Shown piece after piece: positions 24,980-33,751 of a stretch of DNA of 64,000 nucleotides. The notes under the pieces are model-generated. The model worked only from the letters and a program-made list of their open reading frames with translations. It had not been told where the DNA came from and ran no database searches. The stretch is taken from NCBI RefSeq assembly GCF_024125445.1, contig NZ_JAMXWM010000003.1, positions 1 through 64,000 of the forward strand. Reading direction: 5' to 3'. Numbering within the stretch: the stretch's first letter is position 1; each line of letters opens with the position of its first letter. Both the position numbers and the translations under genes were made by a program. The DNA comes from Sporolactobacillus shoreicorticis. Its GTDB lineage: Bacteria; Bacillota; Bacilli; Bacillales; Sporolactobacillaceae.

Positions 24980-26620
24980 TCACGGAATCATCCACTGCAA
25001 CACGTAGGCTTGAAGCAAATTGATCACTCCGGTAATCATGACGAAAAGCAGACTATGTTTAATTGTAAAGCGGAAGAGGCTCCCCTCCCTGCCAACCAGC
25101 CCGGTAGCCGCTGTTGCAACGGCCATCGACTGTGGTGAAATCATTTTTGCAGCAACACCGCCGGTTGAATTGGCTGCGACAAGCAACGTCGGATCAACAC
25201 CGATTTGCTGTGCAGACACCTTCTGCAAATTTGAGAACAAGGCGTTTGATGATGTGTCCGATCCGGTGAGAAATACGCCGATCCATCCGATAAGCGGTGC
25301 CAGAAGCGGGAAAACGGTACCCGTCGAGGCAAGCCCGAGTCCCAAAGTACCGCTCATCCCCGAATAGTTCTCAATGTAAGCAAAACCGAGAACGGATACG
25401 ATCATCACCAATGGAAGCGTCAGCTTTTTTAATGTAAGGCCAAAGGTCAGCGCCCACTTTTCCCAGCTGATACCAATCAGAAATTTGCTTAGAATACAGG
25501 TCACTAAAATAGCTGTTCCGGTAGCCGCAAGCACATCAAACTTATAAACGGCGCCATAAGGCATCGCTTGAGTAACAATCGGCTTCACTTGCTCGATCAT
25601 CCGATCCAGTCCGCGTATGGGAATCATGAACGTAACTTTATTAAGAAATGCCTTAATGCCTGCGGATCCGCCCCATACACAAATGACTACGACGAGCGAA
25701 ACAAACGGTGACCACGCCTGCGCAATTTTCCCAAAAGAAAAACTGATTTTATTTTGTGAATATGCAGGAATAGGCTGTTCTTTTTCATCCTTAAATCGGA
25801 AAATGGATTTCGGCTGCCAGAATTTAAGCAGAATTATGAGACATACCATACTGACAATCGATGAGGTCACATCCGGTAATTCCGGTCCTAAAAAATTGGA
25901 TGTCACGTATTGCGTAGATGCAAAAGAAATCCCGCATACAAGGATCGCCGGAAGCACCTCAATTGTTCGCTTCCAGCCCGCCATAATAAACACAAGCCAA
26001 AATGGAACAAATAAAGAAAGAAAAGGAACTTGGCGTCCAACCATTTGGCTGATCGAAAGTACATCAATGCCGGTGACTTGACCGGATGTAAGAATTGGAA
26101 TGCCGACGCCACCAAACGCTACCGGTGCCGTGTTTGCAATTAAACAAAGCCCGGCTGCGTAAAAAGGATTGAAGCCGAGCCCGGCAAGCAGCCCCCCGGC
26201 AATGGCAACCGGCGTGCCGTAACCCGCAGTTCCTTCCAAAAATGCGCCGAAAGAAAAGGCAATAAGCAACGCCTGCAGACGCCGATCTTGAGTGATGGAT
26301 GCAATCGAATCACTAATGATTTGAAACTTGCCTGAGGCAACCGTTAATTCATACAAAAATACTGCCGTCACAATAATCCAGCCAATCGGCCAAAGTCCTT
26401 GCAATCCGCCCAACGCAGTCGCTTCAAGCGCTAATTGAACCGGCATCTTATAGACTACAATTGCTTCAATCACAGCCAGAACGACCGTCAAAAATCCTGC
26501 CTTATACCCCTTCATCTTCTTAATTGCTAAACACCAGAAAAAGAAGACAAGCGGAATACAGGCCACGACGAACGATAAAAACATATTCCCCATTGGATTG
26601 TAGTTCTGGGCCCATTGCAT
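24980..26620 (-). CDS. lctP: L-lactate permease (LctP family)
   Basis: A 546-residue transporter with about 13 membrane helices. Family signatures include SFGAFLEGTAGYGTPVAIAG near residue 130, GLCLIANTAPVAFGGVGIPI, ENYSGMSGTLGLGLA, LTGSDTSSNALFSNLQ near residue 430 and ANSTGGVAAKMISPQSMAVA. It carries lactate (and glycolate) with protons. ATG 26620 follows GGAAGGGAG; the longer frame to 26704 has no site. A cre-like sequence lies about 50 bases upstream, so CcpA control is possible. In a lactic spore former it may export or re-use lactate. Confidence 0.95.
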   Translation of the reverse strand: MQWAQNYNPMGNMFLSFVVACIPLVFFFWCLAIKKMKGYKAGFLTVVLAVIEAIVVYKMPVQLALEATALGGLQGLWPIGWIIVTAVFLYELTVASGKFQIISDSIASITQDRRLQALLIAFSFGAFLEGTAGYGTPVAIAGGLLAGLGFNPFYAAGLCLIANTAPVAFGGVGIPILTSGQVTGIDVLSISQMVGRQVPFLSLFVPFWLVFIMAGWKRTIEVLPAILVCGISFASTQYVTSNFLGPELPDVTSSIVSMVCLIILLKFWQPKSIFRFKDEKEQPIPAYSQNKISFSFGKIAQAWSPFVSLVVVICVWGGSAGIKAFLNKVTFMIPIRGLDRMIEQVKPIVTQAMPYGAVYKFDVLAATGTAILVTCILSKFLIGISWEKWALTFGLTLKKLTLPLVMIVSVLGFAYIENYSGMSGTLGLGLASTGTVFPLLAPLIGWIGVFLTGSDTSSNALFSNLQKVSAQQIGVDPTLLVAANSTGGVAAKMISPQSMAVATAATGLVGREGSLFRFTIKHSLLFVMITGVINLLQAYVLQWMIP

Positions 26621-26666
26621 TGATTCATTCTCCCTTCCGTATGCGAAAATAGATAACCAAGCAACT

Positions 26667-26680
26667 ATTAAGCGCTTACA
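26667..26680. promoter_or_regulatory. Imperfect cre upstream of lctP
   Basis: ATTAAGCGCTTACA matches the cre consensus at 12 of 14 positions, in the lctP leader/promoter region. The two mismatches are at one end, so binding would be weaker. Confidence 0.35.
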
Positions 26681-26875
26681 TCCACTGATTTTACAGATAT
26701 CCATTCAAATATACAATTTTAGTGAACATTTATTGAATAATATGTGAACGAACAAAAAAGAAGCAGATTATCCGCTCGGATCAATTGTCGAATAAATAAT
26801 ACTTTAGTCACATATCAGTTTTTATTAAAATCAACGATAATAAGAGATGACAAAATTATTAAAGGAATGACTATT

Positions 26876-27655
26876 TTGAACTTTGAACACCGGTTGACAT
26901 TATTTTATAAGAAACTTTCAGTTTGGAATCTTGTACTTCGGCATATGAAAAGCCATATCGCGATTTTCTTGGGATTAACTCTTATTTCCACCGTATGTGT
27001 TTCGTTTATTTTTGCTTATATCGTTTCAAACTTCGTGCAGCTTTCTTGGTTTATTCATTCTCTATTTTGTTTGGTCGTTTTTGAAATCGTTTTTTTAATT
27101 AATCTGAACCATTTCTTATTTCCACAAGCTGTAAAAAAAAGCATTCAGTTATACCATACTTCATTTTATTTGGAGGGGTGGCAGGCGCTCATTTATGCGA
27201 CTCTCAAAGATTTTTTGAAGAAAAATAATACCATTAAAGATATATTTTTTTTAATTAAGGATTACAAGGAACAGAAAAAGGAAATGACAAAATCGTTTAA
27301 AAAAAAAGCTTTTTATAACCTGTCATTAGCTGCATTCATGCTCTTCGCTTGCATCTGGTTTTCATTCAATTCTTGGTTTTTTGATCATATTGTTGCCAAT
27401 CGCACCAATGATGCTTTTCTCTATCTCATTCTATCTTTCATTTGTTTCCTCCTTTTTGTTCTTATTTTATGGCATATTCATAATGCTTTAGGCAGTTTGT
27501 TCTGCTGTCCTTTAACAACTCTTGCCAATCTCATTCGAATTCTGGAAAATATAGAACTTGCACAAAACAATGAAAGCTTTGCTAGAATCATTGACAAAGA
27601 AACAGCCACTGTCGATACAGAAGTTGTCAAACGCATCATTGCTGAAAACACATAA
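26876..27655 (+). CDS. Hypothetical four-helix membrane protein
   Basis: About 259 residues from TTG 26876, which follows AAAGGA with 9-base spacing; an ATG at 26867 is too close to the site and an upstream ATG at 26744 adds unlikely sequence. Hydrophobic helices lie at about residues 25-47, 53-72, 155-175 and 185-207. A basic cytoplasmic loop (IKDYKEQKKEMTKSFKKKAF) precedes the third helix. The C-terminal 45 residues are soluble (LENIELAQNNESFARIIDKE). I recognise no family. It is divergent from lctP. Confidence 0.6.
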   Translation: MNFEHRLTLFYKKLSVWNLVLRHMKSHIAIFLGLTLISTVCVSFIFAYIVSNFVQLSWFIHSLFCLVVFEIVFLINLNHFLFPQAVKKSIQLYHTSFYLEGWQALIYATLKDFLKKNNTIKDIFFLIKDYKEQKKEMTKSFKKKAFYNLSLAAFMLFACIWFSFNSWFFDHIVANRTNDAFLYLILSFICFLLFVLILWHIHNALGSLFCCPLTTLANLIRILENIELAQNNESFARIIDKETATVDTEVVKRIIAENT

Positions 27656-27804
27656 TTGTGACTAGCATCATTATTCAAGAGCAATACATGGCCAGTGTCT
27701 CCGTTAAAGAAAAGGTAAGATCGAAAAGTTAAGGATTTATTAATCATTAACCTTTAATATGATGGGTGTTTATTTGTTAAAAAAATGAAGGGAAGCGAGT
27801 CTTT

Positions 27805-28179
27805 ATGACCATTCAATCCATTGGTTCTTCAAGCAGTACAGTTCAGACGGGAAGCACCTCTGATTCGAGTGCAAAAATTGAGGCACTTAAAAAACAAGAA
27901 GAGACATTAGAGGCTCAATTGAAGCAATTGGAATCACAAAAAACGGATCAGGAAGATCAGCAAGAACAAGTTCAAGTGATTCAAGCACAGCTTCAACAAA
28001 TTGAGGCGCAAATCCAGCAGTTAAAGTCCCGATCACAAAGTGGGAACACGACCGCCACACAGTCGCAGACCGCTGCAAATCAGATCAATGCCGATACTGC
28101 TGTTTCTGAACAATCGCAGGATGGTGATCAACTGACAATTACTCAGAAAAGTCTTGCACAAAGTGAATCATTTAAATGA
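27805..28179 (+). CDS. FlxA-like coiled-coil protein
   Basis: A 124-residue hydrophilic protein: a Ser/Thr-rich N-terminus (IQSIGSSSSTVQTGSTSDSS), a Gln/Glu coiled coil at residues 25-75 (KIEALKKQEETLEAQLKQLE onward), and a Gln/Ser-rich tail. This composition matches the FlxA-like family, linked to flagellar regulons in enterobacteria but with no proven function in Firmicutes. GGGAAGCGAG precedes ATG 27805, and a strong terminator follows the stop. It stands alone. Confidence 0.8.
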   Translation: MTIQSIGSSSSTVQTGSTSDSSAKIEALKKQEETLEAQLKQLESQKTDQEDQQEQVQVIQAQLQQIEAQIQQLKSRSQSGNTTATQSQTAANQINADTAVSEQSQDGDQLTITQKSLAQSESFK

Positions 28180-28185
28180 GTAACG

Positions 28186-28222
28186 CAACGAGTATCGATA
28201 AAGGATACTCGTTGTGTTTTTT
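28186..28222 (+). terminator. Terminator of flxA-like gene
   Basis: CAACGAGTATC pairs perfectly with GATACTCGTTG over a 7-base loop, then TGTTTTTT. Confidence 0.9.
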
Positions 28223-28283
28223 ATATACTATTTGACTATGAAGTGTGCAGGAATCAAATTTATTAGATTTGTTTGTGATGCTG

Positions 28284-28661
28284 TCAAAGAATCTCATCTA
28301 GTCTTTCTTCTGAAACAACTTTTATTGCGTTTTTTTCCAAAAGTGCAGCGGTAACGCCGCTTCCGTCCACTGCGTGGCATTCTTTGACTTTTTTCAAAGT
28401 CAGATAGGCGCCATTAATATACTGCTCTGTTACATCTGTACCTGACCTAGTCACTACTTTGGCGGTTCTCTCAAGGACATTCTTACCGTCACCGCCAATA
28501 ATTTCAGTTGGCTCTCTGGGAATTGAAAATCCGCCCAATAATTCAGGACATACAGATACAGCTTCCTCACGATTAATCAGTTCTTTGATTTTCTTGTCCA
28601 AACAATCCGATTTATTGTATCTTACAGCTAATCCTGCCAGGCAGGAACTTACGACAATCAT
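28284..28661 (-). CDS. DUF523 protein with internal deletion
   Basis: 125 residues from ATG 28661: MIVVSSCLAGLAVRYNKSDC, then VCPELLGGFSIPREPTEIIG, VTRSGTDVTEQYINGAYLTL and VKECHA. These are the N-terminal two thirds of the DUF523 (YbbK-like) family. The family then normally continues with a conserved R-S-P-S-C-G segment, but here the frame passes directly to VDGSGVTAALLEKNAIKVVS, the family C-terminus. About 30-35 residues, including that Cys motif, are missing in frame. The fold is probably damaged, so this may be a pseudogene despite the open frame. An upstream in-frame extension only shadows the GNAT gene. Confidence 0.75.
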   Translation of the reverse strand: MIVVSSCLAGLAVRYNKSDCLDKKIKELINREEAVSVCPELLGGFSIPREPTEIIGGDGKNVLERTAKVVTRSGTDVTEQYINGAYLTLKKVKECHAVDGSGVTAALLEKNAIKVVSEERLDEIL

Positions 28662-28695
28662 CAATAACACCCCGTTCTTTAATTCCGGCCATTGT

Positions 28696-29277
28696 TCAAA
28701 TATCTTTTCGATAGCAGCGGCATTCATGGACTCGGCCAAATTTTTTCTTGATCATTTCCTCTTTTTCACCCGTATAGTGTGCAAAACAGCTGATCGGTCT
28801 CACTTTTTCCAATGATGATTCAATAGCTCCGTTTAATTCATCGTTTTCCATAAATACATGCAGATAGTGATTCACCTGATGAAAATCATTTTTCTGGTAC
28901 CAAGAATTGACCCACTCATCATCGCGTGTATAGGCTTCCAGTTGATTAATATTCCGTGCTTTGAGCCTCTTCTCCGCTTCAAGCAGCAGTTGCCGGCCAA
29001 TTCCTTGCTGCTGAAAATCGGGATGGACAGCCAAATGCCAGATCATCCCGCCAAGTGATGAACATTGCACACAGATGGTTTTGATTTCTTGTTCACATTC
29101 AATGTCAATTAAACCAACAATTTTCCCATTGTCGACTGCAACAAGTTCAATCGAGGGATGATCATAGGTTTTCTTCTGTTGTAAAACATTGTCATAATAC
29201 GCCGTATGTAAAAAGGACAGAACACAGCAGCGCAGCCAGCCTTCCTCATCATCTGTCCGATATTGCCTGATTTGCAA
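28696..29277 (-). CDS. GNAT-family N-acetyltransferase
   Basis: 193 residues: IRQYRTDDEEGWLRCCVLSF at the start, VAVDNGKIVGLIDIE, then the acetyl-CoA loop WHLAVHPDFQQQGIGRQLLL (Q-x-x-G-I-G) and NSWYQKNDFHQVNHYLHVFM. It transfers acetyl from acetyl-CoA to an unknown amine. The C-terminal 45 residues (RPISCFAHYTGEKEEM and after) go beyond the core fold. The start is TTG 29277 behind AAAAGGGG. Its 3' end lies 34 bases before the DUF523 start in the same direction. Confidence 0.9.
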   Translation of the reverse strand: MQIRQYRTDDEEGWLRCCVLSFLHTAYYDNVLQQKKTYDHPSIELVAVDNGKIVGLIDIECEQEIKTICVQCSSLGGMIWHLAVHPDFQQQGIGRQLLLEAEKRLKARNINQLEAYTRDDEWVNSWYQKNDFHQVNHYLHVFMENDELNGAIESSLEKVRPISCFAHYTGEKEEMIKKKFGRVHECRCYRKDI

Positions 29278-29423
29278 TTGAAAGACCCCTTTTTATTTGG
29301 ATTTTCATTTAAATTTATAATGAGTGAATTAATATTCAATCATAACAGATCCCGGATGGACATAATTAGCCGCGTCATTTACTCAAGAAAATTTGCCGAT
29401 CAATATCGTATCACGTTCGATCA

Positions 29424-30323
29424 TCAATTCAATGTCGGATAGAGATGCTTAATGACTTTCAAAAAATTGATAACAACGGGTGAATCAGCTTCTTTTCTCC
29501 AAGCGAAGGACATTTGGTAGGCCTTTTGACATGTTCCGATTAACGGTTTATACACAACATCGTTCCGTATATGTCTCGCAGATTCATGAATTAATGCAAT
29601 CCCTAAGCCGGAAGAAACGAGTGCCAGTACTGTCTGCATATCTCTGGCTTCCTGAATGATTCTCGGGCTGAAACCAGCATCCATGCAAACCTTAATCATT
29701 GAATCATAGTAAAAAGTACCTGTCTCTCTAAGGGTAGTCACAAAAGCTTCATTACGAAGATCGTTCGCAAATATCTCCGTTTTTGAAGCTAGGCTATGAT
29801 GGACAGGCAAAGCAACGACATAGGACTCTTTTCTAAGGAGATAATTAAAAAGCAATGGATCTTCTATAGGCGTTCCCAAAATTCCAACTTGTATTTTTCC
29901 GTTTTTAATAGCATCAACTTGGTTTATCGTATGCAATGGTTGCAGAATAACCTTTACGTTAGGGTAAAGCTTTCGATAAATAGCTAACATTTCAGGAATA
30001 ATTTTCCAGGTTGCTGATTCGACAAATTCAAGTACGAGTTCGCCGACATTTCCCTTAAACGCATTTCCGACTGCCTTCTTTGCACGTTCAGCTTGTGTTA
30101 ACAATGCTTTTGCTTCAGTTAAGAATACTTTTCCAGCGTCAGTAATCGCAACATGCCGCTTTGTTCGAGTAAAAAGAGCCCCACCTAGCTCTTGTTCTAA
30201 CCGCTTAATTTGCTGACTAAGTGCAGGCTGGGCGATTCCTATTTTATGTGCGGCTCTTCCGAAATGACATTCTTCAGATACTGCAACAAAGTATTTAATC
30301 TGTCTCAATTCCATTTTATTCAC
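29424..30323 (-). CDS. LysR-family transcriptional regulator
   Basis: 299 residues: N-terminal winged HTH (MELRQIKYFVAVSEECHFGR then AAHKIGIAQPALSQQIKRLE) and a periplasmic-binding-protein-like effector domain (VGELVLEFVESATWKIIPEM through SSGLGIALIHESARHI). Closest in type to the CynR/BenM group. It is divergent from the SDR gene across a 100-base region with a perfect TTATTA/TAATAA inverted repeat, so it probably controls that gene in response to a small effector. An upstream in-frame GTG may be the start; MELRQ is the usual N-terminus. Confidence 0.92.
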   Translation of the reverse strand: MNKMELRQIKYFVAVSEECHFGRAAHKIGIAQPALSQQIKRLEQELGGALFTRTKRHVAITDAGKVFLTEAKALLTQAERAKKAVGNAFKGNVGELVLEFVESATWKIIPEMLAIYRKLYPNVKVILQPLHTINQVDAIKNGKIQVGILGTPIEDPLLFNYLLRKESYVVALPVHHSLASKTEIFANDLRNEAFVTTLRETGTFYYDSMIKVCMDAGFSPRIIQEARDMQTVLALVSSGLGIALIHESARHIRNDVVYKPLIGTCQKAYQMSFAWRKEADSPVVINFLKVIKHLYPTLN

Positions 30324-30340
30324 GCCTTAATATAAATTAC

Positions 30341-30355
30341 TTATTAAACTAATAA
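30341..30355. promoter_or_regulatory. LysR-type operator candidate
   Basis: TTATTA-AAC-TAATAA is a perfect 6+6 inverted repeat with the T-N11-A pattern, between the divergent LysR and SDR genes. Confidence 0.5.
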
Positions 30356-30423
30356 CATATATATATTTCACTTATTAATTATTTCATTATACAATAAAAA
30401 AGATAAATGGAGGGGTGATTGAT

Positions 30424-31176
30424 TTGAGAACAAATCGTGTTGCTTTGATAACTGGAGGCAGTAGTGGGATTGGTTTTGCAATAGCAAAGAAAATGATTGA
30501 AAATCATGTAGACGTTACCATAATGGGAAGAAAAGAAGATGCTCTCAGTGAGGCAGCGACTAAATTGCAAGGTTCAATCCATTGGATACGGGGAGATGTC
30601 AGTGATCGGCCAGATGTTGAGAGAGCGGTTAAGTCAATTGCAGATCGTACCGGAACGATTGATATTCTCGTCAACAACGCCGGAAAAGGCGGCGGAATAA
30701 CCACAAAAATCCCTTTGAGTGAAGCGGAAGCGGTGTGGGACGACGTGAGTGCGGTTAATCTGAAAGGTGCATTCCTAATGACTATGGCCGCAGCTCCCAT
30801 TTTAAAACGTCCGGGCGGGAGAATTATAAATATCAGTTCCATTGGTGCATTCACTGGTGGCAGCCGTGCAGGAGGGCTTGCTTATGCAGCATCGAAATCG
30901 GGCCTTCATGGACTTACGTTTGCCTCTGCACGTGAATTAAGTAAAGAGGGAATCACCGTGAACGCCATTGCACCCGGACTCATTACCGAAACAAACTTTT
31001 TTAATGGCCAATTAACAGAAAAACGATTAAATCAAACTGTATCTCAAATACCTGCCGGACGTGCCGGTCAACCTAGCGATATTGCTTCGGCTGTTTGGTA
31101 TTTGGCTTCTCCGGATGCCTCATATATCAATGGAGAAATTCTTAATGTTAATGGTGGATGGATGTTTGGGCGATAG
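30424..31176 (+). CDS. Short-chain dehydrogenase/reductase
   Basis: About 250 residues of classical SDR. The NAD(P) motif VALITGGSSGIGFAIAKKM starts near residue 6, with D-V at RGDVSD, NNAGKGGG, the catalytic Ser in NISSIGAF and YAASKSG (Tyr-x-x-x-Lys), then TVNAIAPGLI and a C-terminal NGEILNVNGGWMFGR. TTG 30424 is favoured by spacing from GGAGGGG; GTG 30415 is directly on the site. The substrate is unknown. The basic residue in IMGRKEDAL suggests NADP(H). It is probably regulated by the divergent LysR protein. Confidence 0.92.
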   Translation: MRTNRVALITGGSSGIGFAIAKKMIENHVDVTIMGRKEDALSEAATKLQGSIHWIRGDVSDRPDVERAVKSIADRTGTIDILVNNAGKGGGITTKIPLSEAEAVWDDVSAVNLKGAFLMTMAAAPILKRPGGRIINISSIGAFTGGSRAGGLAYAASKSGLHGLTFASARELSKEGITVNAIAPGLITETNFFNGQLTEKRLNQTVSQIPAGRAGQPSDIASAVWYLASPDASYINGEILNVNGGWMFGR

Positions 31177-31395
31177 TTTATGAACGACATCAGCATTTAG
31201 TACCAATATCGTTTATTTATGCTTTTTAGTTTCAAGCGTTTTCTTTTTGACCTAGTTATTTTCGGGATTGAATTGATTTTTCTTCATCTGTTTGAACCAT
31301 TCAGTATTGAAATTGCAAAAACTCAAGTAGATTGGTCCACATTTAACAGATTTATAGTACAAAAAATTAGATCATCTGGATAGTAGCGATTGCTA

Positions 31396-31496
31396 TAAGT
31401 TTGAATTCTCCGAACCTGAGCAGTTCGACAACTACTTAGGAGCGTCCTTTCACACCCAAAAAATGCATCGTGTCGTGATGCATCTTTTGCGAATAA
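31396..31496 (-). pseudogene. Decayed second copy of the gerE 3' end plus att arm
   Basis: The minus strand reads LGVKGRS, a stop (TAA), then VVVELLRFGEFKL, clearly the GerE C-terminus with a nonsense codon. It aligns base by base with the intact segment at 33521-33601. Beyond it, GTGTC (31470-31474) replaces the GTGTT core, and TGCATC and TTGCGAATAA correspond to the right attP arm TGCATAC and ATTGCGGATAA. It marks the outer end of an older, decayed intervening element. Confidence 0.85.
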
Positions 31497-31539
31497 AAAA
31501 TCACATGTTGCGCAGTAAAATACGGACTGGAACATGTGA
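31495..31539 (-). terminator. Terminator of the EamA gene
   Basis: TCACATGTT and AACATGTGA pair; on the minus strand TTTTTTATT follows. It lies 10 bases after the EamA stop. Confidence 0.75.
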
Positions 31540-31548
31540 TAATAAATA

Positions 31549-32424
31549 TCAATCTGAATATCTAATATTTATCCAAATACTGGCTGAGATTAAGAACACA
31601 CCTACGAAGAAGCCTAGACCTATTGCTTCTCCTAAAATTAACCAACCTAATAACGTTCCAATTAAAGGCTGGAACATGAAAAACAATCCGGAACTTGCGG
31701 CATTCGTCAACTGTAAACCACGGTTCCACATAACAAAAGCTACTGCTGTTGAAATGATACCTAAATAGAGAAGACAAAAAATCACTGTTGGCTGCGTCAG
31801 ATAATGCCAAGGCACTGTCGAACATTGAACAAAAACAACTGGTGATAGACAAACCAAAGCAGTTGCAGTTGCAATAGTTGTCACTTGTATCAGTGGGTAA
31901 TCGTTGGGAACTAATTTGATCAATACTGACATCAAAGCCCATGTCAACGCAGCAATCATTAAAAATACTGCACCAAGCAATTTACCCGCACCTATCGTAT
32001 GAACACCCACGATCATAAGTACCCCAATAGTTGCCAGGGCAACTGAACTAATTTTCATCCAAGTTAATCGTTCTTTTAACAGCCACCAGGCAAATAAAAT
32101 CATAAATGTTGGGGTCGCAGCCGTAATTACAGAACCCAATTGGGCAGAAGACAGCCATGTGCCAGCTTCTTGCGTGACGATAGAAAGAGCATTACCGATT
32201 ACACCAATTAAAAGAATTAATGGCAAATCTTTTCGTTTCACACGCCAATCTACATGTTGCCAGCATCCAATGGCAAATAAAACGACAACAGCGACTAAGT
32301 AACGCAGCCAGACTAATTCAACGGGTGGAAAAAATTCGACCACGACTTTTACAACGACAAACATACCGCCCCATATGCTAGCGGCAGGGCTTAAAAATAA
32401 AGCGCCAAGAATCTTTTTTTTCAT
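31549..32424 (-). CDS. EamA-family (DMT) transporter
   Basis: 291 residues with ten membrane helices in two EamA repeats. The first includes ASIWGGMFVVVKVVVEFFPP and LRYLVAVVVLF; the second includes GAVFLMIAALTWALMSVLIK and SSGLFFMFQPLIGTLLGWLI, then LGEAIGLGFFVGVFLISA. Such permeases export amino acids or other metabolites; the substrate cannot be told from sequence. A perfect 14-base palindrome lies 50 bases upstream, a probable repressor site. It lies in the decayed intervening element, possibly as surviving cargo. Confidence 0.9.
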   Translation of the reverse strand: MKKKILGALFLSPAASIWGGMFVVVKVVVEFFPPVELVWLRYLVAVVVLFAIGCWQHVDWRVKRKDLPLILLIGVIGNALSIVTQEAGTWLSSAQLGSVITAATPTFMILFAWWLLKERLTWMKISSVALATIGVLMIVGVHTIGAGKLLGAVFLMIAALTWALMSVLIKLVPNDYPLIQVTTIATATALVCLSPVVFVQCSTVPWHYLTQPTVIFCLLYLGIISTAVAFVMWNRGLQLTNAASSGLFFMFQPLIGTLLGWLILGEAIGLGFFVGVFLISASIWINIRYSD

Positions 32425-32473
32425 TTGTTCTCTCCGTTTTCGTATTTCATAATTGCTTTGTTACGAATTTAAC

Positions 32474-32487
32474 GGAGAATGTTCTCC
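32474..32487. promoter_or_regulatory. Palindromic operator upstream of EamA gene
   Basis: GGAGAATGTTCTCC is a perfect 14-base palindrome, 50 bases upstream of the EamA start codon. A second half-like GGAGAG follows at 32499-32504. The regulator is not evident nearby. Confidence 0.35.
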
Positions 32488-32593
32488 ATTAAATTATCGG
32501 AGAGCTGGAACATCACATTCAGTTACAGGTGCGTAAATCATGATTCATACCTCCTTTATTAGTGAAACTCCTTATATTACTTTATTTAGAATA

Positions 32594-32992
32594 TCAGCTT
32601 AAGGCCTTACCGATCTCTCTGGGGCTGATATTTGTTTGCTTGCAATACACCTCTATATCATTTCCCTCTGGATCTTTAAATTCCAATACTAAGCTTTCTC
32701 CAATTCTGGTTAGAGGAAATCCGATTGGAGCCCCTAATTCATTTATTCGTTTTAATAATACATCCATATTATTTACTTGAAAGCTCGGTAAACAGTTGTT
32801 GCCCCAAGTATGTTTTTCATTAACTTTGGCAGGATTAAACAAGCAAAGCCTATTATGTTCAAAATTAAAAATGCTAAAAACATCATCTCTTTCACTTACT
32901 TGTTGATCAAGCAATCGCTCATAAAAATTTATTGCCCGATCCATGTCCTTCACACAAATATACAAAGAATTTAAAGTCATTTTCAACTTCAT
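32594..32992 (-). CDS. VOC-family (glyoxalase/bleomycin resistance-like) protein
   Basis: 132 residues of one vicinal oxygen chelate module pair: LNSLYICVKDMDRAINFYER at the start, SIFNFEHNRLCLFNP, FQVNNMDVLLKRINELGAPI and LVLEFKDPEGNDIEVYCKQT. The terminal Glu of DIEVYC matches the usual metal ligand. The activity (glyoxalase, dioxygenase or drug binding) cannot be told. ATG 32992 is preferred to the longer frame. It lies between the EamA gene and a recombinase remnant. Confidence 0.85.
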   Translation of the reverse strand: MKLKMTLNSLYICVKDMDRAINFYERLLDQQVSERDDVFSIFNFEHNRLCLFNPAKVNEKHTWGNNCLPSFQVNNMDVLLKRINELGAPIGFPLTRIGESLVLEFKDPEGNDIEVYCKQTNISPREIGKALS

Positions 32993-33042
32993 ACGCTCTT
33001 CTTTTCCTCCTAGTGTAATAAGTTGATGATTCATTTGAAAAT

Positions 33043-33335
33043 TTATACATGATATCTATATGCCCATCTAATAAATGCCTGAAATGCAGGATAGAGATCT
33101 CATTCGTTTTTTCAAGCATAGTGAAAGCCCTTTTTATATCTTTGGCTGTTTCATCTGTTCCTGCTCAAATAAAAATAATTGCTTCTCTTAACGCGATCAG
33201 ATAATTCTACCTCTTAAGTTCAGATTCTTCTTTTATTATTCATCTTCAAGATCATTTGAATGAACTTTCTTTTCTTTTATTTTTACCTTTTTGATCTGAT
33301 TTTTCAAGGTTCAATTTTTTTATTACATTTGGAAT
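33043..33335 (-). pseudogene. Remnant of a second large serine recombinase (C-terminus)
   Basis: This stretch aligns with 35890-36235, the 3' end of the intact recombinase gene. Shared pieces include the codons for AFTMLEKT, a shortened GHIDIMYKFSNE ending, and the coiled-coil part downstream of KIKKRKL. Several frameshifts, deletions and stops are present, and the catalytic domain is gone. It shows that another element of the same family once sat here. Confidence 0.8.
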
Positions 33336-33488
33336 GGTACATGTTAAATTCAAAATAATGCGCCTAGACAATCAAACGAAGAGATATACTTAGGACATAT
33401 TCTAAGATTTAACTTTTTTTCTGGCTGGCCATGTTAGGCAATCTTTTGGGGTCGCACTAAATTAAATATGATATGATTTTGGAAAAAC

Positions 33489-33519
33489 AACAGCCGGCCC
33501 TTTTCAGGAACCGGCCGAT
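33489..33519 (-). terminator. Terminator of gerE
   Basis: GGCCGG and CCGGC arms (33490s and 33510s) form a GC-rich hairpin just after the gerE stop codon, with TTTTTCC following on the minus strand. Confidence 0.6.
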
Positions 33520-33520
33520 G

Positions 33521-33601
33521 CTATAGTTTGAGTTCTCCGAGCCTGAGCAGTTCGACAACTGCCTGGGAGCGTCCTTTCACACCTAATTTTTGCATGGTGT
33601 T
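33521..33601 (-). CDS. gerE: gerE 3' segment (codons 50-74)
   Basis: The minus strand reads (T)MQKLGVKGRSQAVVELLRLG ELKL and stops at 33521-33523. This is the end of the recognition helix region and the C-terminal helix of GerE. It has no start and no ribosome site, so alone it is not expressed. Joined at the shared GTGTT core (33597-33601) to the 5' segment at 44365-44513, it completes a 74-residue GerE, the same length as in B. subtilis. A terminator follows. See the element at 33602-44364. Confidence 0.92.
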   Translation of the reverse strand, partial: NTMQKLGVKGRSQAVVELLRLGELKL

Positions 33602-33626
33602 CGTAATGCATACCCATTGCGGATAA
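33597..33626. other. attR-type junction: core plus right element arm
   Basis: Core GTGTT at 33597-33601, then CGTAA, TGCATAC (33607-33613), CC and ATTGCGGATAA (33616-33626). The last two blocks are the reverse complements of blocks at 44343-44362, so together they form the arms of the excised attP. Confidence 0.88.
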
Positions 33627-33751
33627 TAAACATTGTATTACTTCCATAAAATAACAAGGTCAAATCGTATTCAAATGGCTTAGAAATAAATCTGTATGTT
33701 GAACCATATTCGACAATTAAGAGCTAGTCTCATCTTTTTCAATTCATTTAA

